Under the pieces are notes generated by a model. It worked only from the letters and a program-made list of their open reading frames with translations. It ran no database searches and was not told where the DNA came from. Position numbers and translations under genes: made by a program. This document shows, piece by piece, positions 52,548 through 58,068 of a stretch of 58,068 nucleotides of DNA. The stretch is from an uncultured SAR86 cluster bacterium (GTDB lineage Bacteria > Pseudomonadota > Gammaproteobacteria > Magnimaribacterales > AG-339-G14). Location of the stretch: NCBI GenBank assembly GCA_902578495.1, contig CACHCY010000005.1, forward strand, positions 1-58,068, written 5' to 3'. Every line of letters begins with the position of its first letter. The first letter of the stretch is position 1.

Positions 52548-53927
52548 ATGCAAATTAATCAAAATATTTTTAGAGCATATGATATCAGAGGTATTGCATC
52601 TGAGGACCTGAGCGATGAATTTGTTATATCATTGGGATCAGCTTTAAGTCATAAAATTAAAAAATTAGGTTTAAAACAAGTTGCAGTAGCACGCGACGGA
52701 AGATTATCTGGAGCAAGAATTTGCTCAGCCTTGATCAAATCATTCTTAGATAATGACGTAAACGTGATAAATGTGGGTATGGTGCCCTCACCTTTACTTT
52801 ATTTTGCGGTTGAGAAATTCAATACTAAGAATGGAGTCATGATCACAGGGAGTCACAATCCCAAAGAATATAATGGTTTTAAAATAATTTTAGGTGGTAA
52901 GACAATTTTTGGGCAAGAAATTCAAGATATTAAAAATGACATACTGCAAGGCTCATACTCAAAAGAAATCAAGAAAGGTAGTTTAGAAGAGATAGACATT
53001 TTGGATGATTACATTAATGAGCTTAGAAACAATATCTCATTAAAAAGACCCATGAAGATTTGTCTTGATAGTGGAAATGGTGTTGGAGGAGTAATTGCGC
53101 CACAAGCATTTAAAGCAATTGGTTGTGAAGTTATAGAACTTTTTAGCGAAGTTGATGGTAATTTTCCAAATCATCACCCTGATCCTGGCAATCCTAAGAA
53201 TCTTGAAGACTTGCAGAACAAGATAAAAGAATCAAATTCTGATGTTGGTATAGCCCTGGATGGTGATGCAGATAGAGTTGGAATTGTTGATAGCTCAGGG
53301 AAAGTTATCTACCCAGATATTCAAATGATTTTATATGCAGGTCAAGTTTTAGAGAAAAATAAAAACGCGACAATTATTTTTGACGTTAAGTGTTCTAACA
53401 TCCTAAAAAATTTCATTGAAAAAAATTCTGGCATAGCTTTCATGTCAAAAACGGGCCACTCCTACATAAAGAAAAATCTCTTTGAAAAGAATGCTCTTTT
53501 AGCGGGAGAACTGAGTGGGCATATTTTTTTTAAAGATAGATGGTTCGGTTTCGACGACGCTATTTATGCTGGAAGTAGGATGTTAGAAATTTTGTCAGAA
53601 AAGGAAAAAAGTTCGTCAGATATTTTTTCCGAACTACCTCAAAATTTATCAACTCCAGAGATAAATATATCTGTTTCAGATGAAAATAAGTTTTCAATAA
53701 TAAGTAAACTAATAAAAATACTGGAGAAAGAAAGTGGAGAGATTAGCTCCCTAGATGGAATTAGAATAGATAAAGATTCTTGCTGGGGCCTTATTAGAGC
53801 ATCAAATACTTCACCAAACTTGGTTTTAAGGTTTGAGGGAAATTCACCTCAAGATTTAGATGATATAAAAAATGTATTTAAAAAAGCTATTTCAAAAGTG
53901 GATAATACGATCAAAGCAAACTTTTAA
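52548..53927 (+). CDS. algC: Phosphomannomutase/phosphoglucomutase
   Basis: AlgC interconverts hexose-6- and hexose-1-phosphates for LPS and polysaccharide precursors. The 459-residue protein has FRAYDIRGIAS at the start, the phosphoserine loop ITGSHNPKEYNG with Ser102, the metal site ALDGDADRVGIVD, the sugar-binding GELSGHIFF and the C-terminal phosphate-binding RASNTSPNL. Gene order algC-argB follows that of pseudomonads. The TAA overlaps the argB ATG by one base. Confidence 0.94.
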   Translation: MQINQNIFRAYDIRGIASEDLSDEFVISLGSALSHKIKKLGLKQVAVARDGRLSGARICSALIKSFLDNDVNVINVGMVPSPLLYFAVEKFNTKNGVMITGSHNPKEYNGFKIILGGKTIFGQEIQDIKNDILQGSYSKEIKKGSLEEIDILDDYINELRNNISLKRPMKICLDSGNGVGGVIAPQAFKAIGCEVIELFSEVDGNFPNHHPDPGNPKNLEDLQNKIKESNSDVGIALDGDADRVGIVDSSGKVIYPDIQMILYAGQVLEKNKNATIIFDVKCSNILKNFIEKNSGIAFMSKTGHSYIKKNLFEKNALLAGELSGHIFFKDRWFGFDDAIYAGSRMLEILSEKEKSSSDIFSELPQNLSTPEINISVSDENKFSIISKLIKILEKESGEISSLDGIRIDKDSCWGLIRASNTSPNLVLRFEGNSPQDLDDIKNVFKKAISKVDNTIKANF

Positions 53928-54778
53928 TGATCAAAGATAGTAAATCAGCAGAATCACTAGCAAAGATCCTAAGCGAGGCCTTGCCTTACATACAAAAGTT
54001 TTCTGGAAAGATAGTGGTCATTAAATATGGCGGCAGCGCTATGAAAGAAAACAAATTAAGGCAAAATTTTGCTAGAGATATTGCTTTGATGAGGCAAATT
54101 GGAATATTTCCTGTTCTTGTACACGGAGGCGGACCTCAAATTGAAAGAAATTTGAAGAAGAGCAATATAAAAACTGTGTTTATTGATGGTCTTAGAAAAA
54201 CAGATGCAAATTCAATAAAAATTATTGTTAAAACTTTAAGGGAAGTAAACGGAGATATTGCCGAACTGATCAAAACTTGGGGAGCAAGAACAAAAACATT
54301 CAATGACGTTAGAGAGAGTATTCTTATCTGTAAAAAAATTAAAACAAAGATGGATCTTGGTTTTGTAGGTGATATTACAAAAGTTGATGGAAATTTAATT
54401 AAGAAAAATATTTTTAATGGAAAAATTCCTGTAATTGCTCCAATTGGCAGGGACAGATTTGGAATGCATTACAATATTAATGCTGATCATGTGGCTTGCA
54501 AGGTTGCTGAAAAATTAAAAGCTGAAAAATTAATTATGATGACGGATGTAAAAGGAGTGTTGACAAATACAGGGAAGAAAATATCTGAAATGGATATCAA
54601 AAAGGCCAAAAGAATTTCTAAATCAATAAGAGGAGGAATGCTTCCAAAACTCTCATCTGTGATAAAAAGTCTAGAAAGCGGTGTGAAAAGTGCTCATATC
54701 GTCGATGGTAGAGTGCCGCATGCAGTTTTAGTTGAGATACTTACGGACAAAGGCGTTGGAACTTGGATAACTAAATAA
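53927..54778 (+). CDS. argB: N-acetylglutamate kinase
   Basis: ArgB phosphorylates N-acetylglutamate in arginine synthesis. The 283-residue protein has VVIKYGGSAMKEN (ATP-binding Lys), PVLVHGGGPQIERNL (substrate loop), INADHVACKVAEKLKAEKL and RGGMLPKLSSV. The N-terminal extension of about 30 residues resembles the arginine-inhibited hexameric type; feedback inhibition is inferred. It is placed between algC and slmA with near-zero spacing. Confidence 0.96.
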   Translation: MIKDSKSAESLAKILSEALPYIQKFSGKIVVIKYGGSAMKENKLRQNFARDIALMRQIGIFPVLVHGGGPQIERNLKKSNIKTVFIDGLRKTDANSIKIIVKTLREVNGDIAELIKTWGARTKTFNDVRESILICKKIKTKMDLGFVGDITKVDGNLIKKNIFNGKIPVIAPIGRDRFGMHYNINADHVACKVAEKLKAEKLIMMTDVKGVLTNTGKKISEMDIKKAKRISKSIRGGMLPKLSSVIKSLESGVKSAHIVDGRVPHAVLVEILTDKGVGTWITK

Positions 54779-54779
54779 G

Positions 54780-55364
54780 ATGACTGAAACTCTGACAAAT
54801 AGACAGATAAATATTATGCAGACTTTAGTTTCCATGCTTGAAAGTAAAGAACCGATTAAAATTACCACTGCTGAATTAGCAAAACGATGTGAGATAACTG
54901 AAGCTGCCATCTATAAACATTTTCCAAGCAAAAGAAAAATATATGAAGGTTTGGTCGATTTTTGTGAGGAAAATATATTTCCAAGAATATCATCCATAAA
55001 AAAAGAAGTTTCCAGTCCAGAGACTCCTTTTAATATTTGCACTCTAATACTGGCGTTCTGTGAGAAGAACAAAGGTATTTGTAAAATTTTGACTAGAGAA
55101 GCTCTTACTCCAGATGAAATAAAAATAGAAGAAAAAGTAAATCATTTATTTGAAAGATTTGAGCTTGAGATAAAACTTGCATTCCAAAATTACGAACAAT
55201 CAAGCAAGGCAAAATTCAACTTAACTCCAACCGATTCAGCTGGATTGATAATTTCTATTCTAGAAGGAAAGATTCAAAGCTTTGTAAGATCAAATTTTAA
55301 AAGAAAAGTATTGGAAGAATGGAATGAATATTCTTCAAAATTAATGCTAACAATTTATAAGTAA
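54780..55364 (+). CDS. slmA: Nucleoid occlusion factor SlmA (TetR family)
   Basis: SlmA binds chromosomal sites and blocks FtsZ ring assembly over the nucleoid. The 194-residue protein has a TetR-type helix-turn-helix at about 10-60 (ITTAELAKRCEITEAAIYKHFPSKRKIYEGL), matching SlmA closely, and a helical C-terminal dimer/FtsZ domain. It begins one base after argB. In E. coli slmA lies near dut, which often neighbours algC in other gammaproteobacteria, supporting the call over a local repressor. Confidence 0.9.
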   Translation: MTETLTNRQINIMQTLVSMLESKEPIKITTAELAKRCEITEAAIYKHFPSKRKIYEGLVDFCEENIFPRISSIKKEVSSPETPFNICTLILAFCEKNKGICKILTREALTPDEIKIEEKVNHLFERFELEIKLAFQNYEQSSKAKFNLTPTDSAGLIISILEGKIQSFVRSNFKRKVLEEWNEYSSKLMLTIYK

Positions 55365-55369
55365 TTTAA

Positions 55370-57766
55370 TTAATTTATCAAAAAGTCAAAGAAGATGTTC
55401 TTTTCATCAGGCTTGGCAATTTCTCCAGTGCTTTTATTCAGTCTAGCTGCAGATAAATTCTTAGGTCTTGGTTGCGTCCCTTTATCTATATAGTTCTCAA
55501 CCTCGGAGACATAATTCATCCAGATAGGTAAAGCCGTTGTGCTTCCAAACTCTCTCTCCCCTAGCGGTTTAGGTTGATCATATCCAAACCAAACCGTTGC
55601 TAAGAAGTTATTATTGAAGCCTGTAAACCAAGTACTTTCCGCATCATTAGTTGTTCCAGTTTTTCCTGCAAAATCATCTCTGGATAATTTTTTAATATTG
55701 CTTGCTGTTCCTCTTTTTGCCGCCTCTATCAAAATATCATTAATTACATATGTAATTCTTGGATCAATGATTTCTTCTTCATTATTTTCTTCATTGTATC
55801 CATTCCATAATCTTGAGGTCCTATAATCTAAAGTTTTAGTTTTGGAGAAATCTAATACTTCTGAACTAGGAAGAAGGATTTTTTCAATGTAATAAGGCTC
55901 TATAGATTTTCCTCCATTAGCAATGATAGAAAAGGCTTTTGCATTTTGTAGGGGAGTCGAACTATAAGATCCCAGAGCTAAAGACAAATCATTCGGAATT
56001 TCATCTTCTTGGAATCCATATTTCTGAACATGACTTCTTACTTTGTCGATACCTAATTCCTGAAGAAGTCTCACTGAAACTATATTTCTTGACTGAACCA
56101 ATGCCTCTCTTAATCTTGTTGGTCCATAGAATCTACCGGATGAGTTTTTCGGGCGCCAAACATCTTCTAAATTCTCATCTTCAAAAACTATGGGTGCATC
56201 AAGGATTATTGAGGATGGGTTATAACCATTCTCAAAGGCAGCGCTATATAAAAAAGGTTTAAAGTTTGAACCAAGCTGAGGTTTTGCTTGAAAAGCTCGA
56301 TTGTAGTTACTTGAATAAAAGTCATATCCACCAACCAATGCCAAGATCTTTCCATCCTTTGGATCAAGACTCACGATGCATGATTGAATCTCTGGATATT
56401 GAGAAAGCTCTACTTTTTCACTACTTTCATTCATCCAAACGAGATCTCCAGGAGAGAAGAAATCCGAGAATTCCTGCACTTCTCTATCTATTCTATTTTC
56501 ATCTATTTTTGGTCTAATCTTCGTACTCAAATCCTCTTTAAAAATTCTTATGAGCTCTAAATTAGAGTTAATAAGAAATACAACTTGATCTTCAACTGAT
56601 AGAAATATGGCAGGGACAAAATTTTTGTATTTTGGAAGTGACTCATAAAGAGATTCAATCTCCTTAAAAGGATGCTCATCCGATTTTTCTATTCCATACT
56701 CATCAGAAAAATCAATATCTTGATAAAAAAATTGATAGAACACTTCAGACTTGTTAAGAAATTTATTTGGAATCAAATTTTCATAATTCTTTGGCTTTCT
56801 AAATCCATGTCTATTCTCATAACTCTCTATTCCAGTTTTAAGAGCTTTGTTGGCAGAAAGTTGATGTTCTGAATTTATTGTTGAATAAACTTCATAGCCT
56901 TCTTTGTATACTTCCTTTCCATATTTACTAACCATGTATTTTCTGATTTCCTCTGCCAAATGACCGGCTTCCACCTCAGGTTTTATTCCAAAATTATCTG
57001 CTGTAAGAGTTTCGGATACATTTACCTGATAATCGCTCTCTGAGATGTATCCGAGATCTTTCATTCTTTTTAGTATCCAATTTCTTCTATTCAATGCCCT
57101 TCTTTTATTTGCCAGCGGGTTCACTTCTGATGGTCTCTGCGTTGAAGCAGCAATCATCGCAAATTGAGCTATAGATAGATCCTTAAGAGGTTTTCCGTAA
57201 TAAATCGAGGAAGCCGCAACAACACCGTAGGCTCTATTCCCTAAAAAAACTTTATTTACGTAAAGTTCAAATATTTCCTCTTTAGTTAAGAAAACTTCAA
57301 GCATAAAGGCCGTATAAATTTCCTTTAACTTTCTTTTGTAGGTTTTTTCTTGGGTAAGCAAATAATTTCTTGCAACTTGCATTGTCAAAGTTCCACCACC
57401 GCTGCCTTTTTCTCCCGTAATTATCAACTCACTTAGCGCTCTAGCAAGAGCAGTAAAATCGATACCCGTATGAGAGAAAAATTCATCGTCTTCAGCTGCA
57501 AGATATGCATTAACAAGTCCCTCGGGTATGTCTTCAAAAATAATTTTTGTTCTGTGGATTTCCCCAAATTCAGAAATAAGCTTTCCATCGCTAGTATAAA
57601 TTTTTAATGGAATTTGTAATTCTGCTTTATCAAGGTCACTGATTTTAGGTAATTCAGGATAAAGATATATGTAAACTCCGAGCGCCATTTGAAATGGCAA
57701 AAGAATAGTAATTAAAGATATTAGAAATATCTTTGACCTGAATAATGCCCTAAAAAAAATTTTCAT
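55370..57766 (-). CDS. mrcA: Penicillin-binding protein 1A (class A, bifunctional)
   Basis: PBP1a polymerises and cross-links peptidoglycan. The 798-residue protein has an N-terminal membrane helix (LISLITILLPFQMALGVYIYL), the GT51 glycosyltransferase with AAEDDEFFSHTGIDF (catalytic Glu) and GGGTLTMQVARNYLL, a long insertion/OB region and the transpeptidase with SNFKPF (active-site Ser), SRN and KTGTT. It is convergent with slmA (5 bases apart) and divergent from aroK (36 bases). In many relatives pilMNOPQ lies between ponA/mrcA and aroK; here it is absent. Confidence 0.95.
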   Translation of the reverse strand: MKIFFRALFRSKIFLISLITILLPFQMALGVYIYLYPELPKISDLDKAELQIPLKIYTSDGKLISEFGEIHRTKIIFEDIPEGLVNAYLAAEDDEFFSHTGIDFTALARALSELIITGEKGSGGGTLTMQVARNYLLTQEKTYKRKLKEIYTAFMLEVFLTKEEIFELYVNKVFLGNRAYGVVAASSIYYGKPLKDLSIAQFAMIAASTQRPSEVNPLANKRRALNRRNWILKRMKDLGYISESDYQVNVSETLTADNFGIKPEVEAGHLAEEIRKYMVSKYGKEVYKEGYEVYSTINSEHQLSANKALKTGIESYENRHGFRKPKNYENLIPNKFLNKSEVFYQFFYQDIDFSDEYGIEKSDEHPFKEIESLYESLPKYKNFVPAIFLSVEDQVVFLINSNLELIRIFKEDLSTKIRPKIDENRIDREVQEFSDFFSPGDLVWMNESSEKVELSQYPEIQSCIVSLDPKDGKILALVGGYDFYSSNYNRAFQAKPQLGSNFKPFLYSAAFENGYNPSSIILDAPIVFEDENLEDVWRPKNSSGRFYGPTRLREALVQSRNIVSVRLLQELGIDKVRSHVQKYGFQEDEIPNDLSLALGSYSSTPLQNAKAFSIIANGGKSIEPYYIEKILLPSSEVLDFSKTKTLDYRTSRLWNGYNEENNEEEIIDPRITYVINDILIEAAKRGTASNIKKLSRDDFAGKTGTTNDAESTWFTGFNNNFLATVWFGYDQPKPLGEREFGSTTALPIWMNYVSEVENYIDKGTQPRPKNLSAARLNKSTGEIAKPDEKNIFFDFLIN

Positions 57767-57790
57767 TTTCTAAAAGATAATTCTAATAGA

Positions 57791-57796
57791 TATAAT
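57791..57796 (+). promoter_or_regulatory. Candidate -10 box for aroK (leaderless mRNA)
   Basis: A perfect TATAAT ends six bases before the aroK ATG at 57803, in the 36-base mrcA/aroK divergent gap. A start site at the normal distance would fall on the ATG itself. The -35 region is not recognisable. Confidence 0.5.
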
Positions 57797-57802
57797 GAGT
57801 AG

Positions 57803-58068
57803 ATGAACATCTTTCTTGTTGGACCCATGGGATCTGGAAAATCAAGCTTGGGAAAGAAACTCGCTAAAAGTTTAGATAAAAAATTTATTGATACAGATAA
57901 AGAAATTGAGAAAAAAGAAAACAAAACTATTAATGAGATTTTTGAAAATAATGGTGAGAAATATTTTAGAGAAAAAGAGAAAGAGTTTTTAATAAATATC
58001 CCAAATAGCTTAAATATGGTTATTGCAACTGGCGGAGGTATCGTTACTGATCAAGAAAACCGTGACAA
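57803..58068 (+). CDS. aroK: Shikimate kinase, N-terminal part, cut by window edge
   Basis: AroK phosphorylates shikimate with ATP. The visible 88 codons begin MNIFLVGPMGSGKSSLGKKLA with the P-loop GPMGSGKS at 7-14, then FIDTDKEIEKKENKTINEIF (substrate Asp region), GEKYFREKEKE and ATGGGIVTD near residue 78. The C-terminal half, including the LID, lies beyond the right edge. aroB usually follows but cannot be seen. Confidence 0.95.
   Translation, partial: MNIFLVGPMGSGKSSLGKKLAKSLDKKFIDTDKEIEKKENKTINEIFENNGEKYFREKEKEFLINIPNSLNMVIATGGGIVTDQENRD

Overview
This 58 kb window is a gene-dense, AT-rich stretch (about one-third GC by eye) of a bacterial chromosome. Gene content and order point to a gammaproteobacterium with a streamlined genome, of the SAR86-like marine type; that placement is an inference from base composition, gene order and compact spacing. 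There are 55 protein genes, two of them cut by the window edges (aroA at the left, aroK at the right). I see no rRNA, tRNA, CRISPR array, transposase or integrase. No stretch without a gene exceeds about 125 bases. Most neighbouring genes overlap by 1-30 bases or lie within 10 bases. Several convergent pairs overlap at their 3' ends, and GTG and TTG starts are common.

Layout. 1-7364 (minus): the aromatic/serine supraoperon gyrA-serC-pheA-hisC-tyrA-aroA. 7457-10282 (minus): a proton-translocating transhydrogenase with a split alpha subunit (pntAa, pntAb, pntB). 10404-11736 (plus): ubiG and a HAD phosphatase. 11716-15531 (minus): nadE, then scpA-scpB-rluB. 15598-18152 (plus): DAHP synthase, followed immediately by a protein with three DnaT-like domains and a lambda P-like protein. 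That pair is a candidate chromosome-encoded helicase-loading module. 18240-25466 (plus): an RND efflux adaptor and pump overlapping xseB-ispA-dxs. 25455-28102 (minus): a thiolase, thiL and pgpA. 28227-33658 (plus): nth, then glyA-nrdR-ribD-ribBX-ribH-nusB. 33651-38868 (minus): miaA-hflK-hflC-hisZ-purA, without hfq or hflX. 38949-40568 (plus): an acyl-CoA synthetase. 40638-42319 (minus): waaA and a PII protein. 42373-43224 (plus): an LpxL-like acyltransferase. 43216-52530 (minus, with one plus-strand methyltransferase): panB/panC and an LPS-core island (hldE, alpha/beta hydrolase, methyltransferases, alpha-toroid protein, GT4, heptosyltransferase, ilvE). 52548-55364 (plus): algC-argB-slmA. 55370-57766 (minus): PBP1a. 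57803 onward (plus): aroK.

How the genes fit together. The window encodes much of aromatic amino-acid synthesis (aroG, aroA, aroK, tyrA, pheA, hisC). It also covers isoprenoid precursors (dxs, ispA), part of riboflavin synthesis, pantothenate, NAD and NADPH supply, inner-core LPS, chromosome maintenance (gyrA, scpAB, slmA, nth) and peptidoglycan synthesis. The most unusual items are the DnaT-like/lambda P-like pair, an intrinsic terminator whose loop contains the thiL start codon, TATAAT boxes exactly six bases before glyA and aroK that suggest leaderless mRNAs, and the absence of genes usually found at conserved loci (hfq/hflX, ribE, pilMNOPQ).
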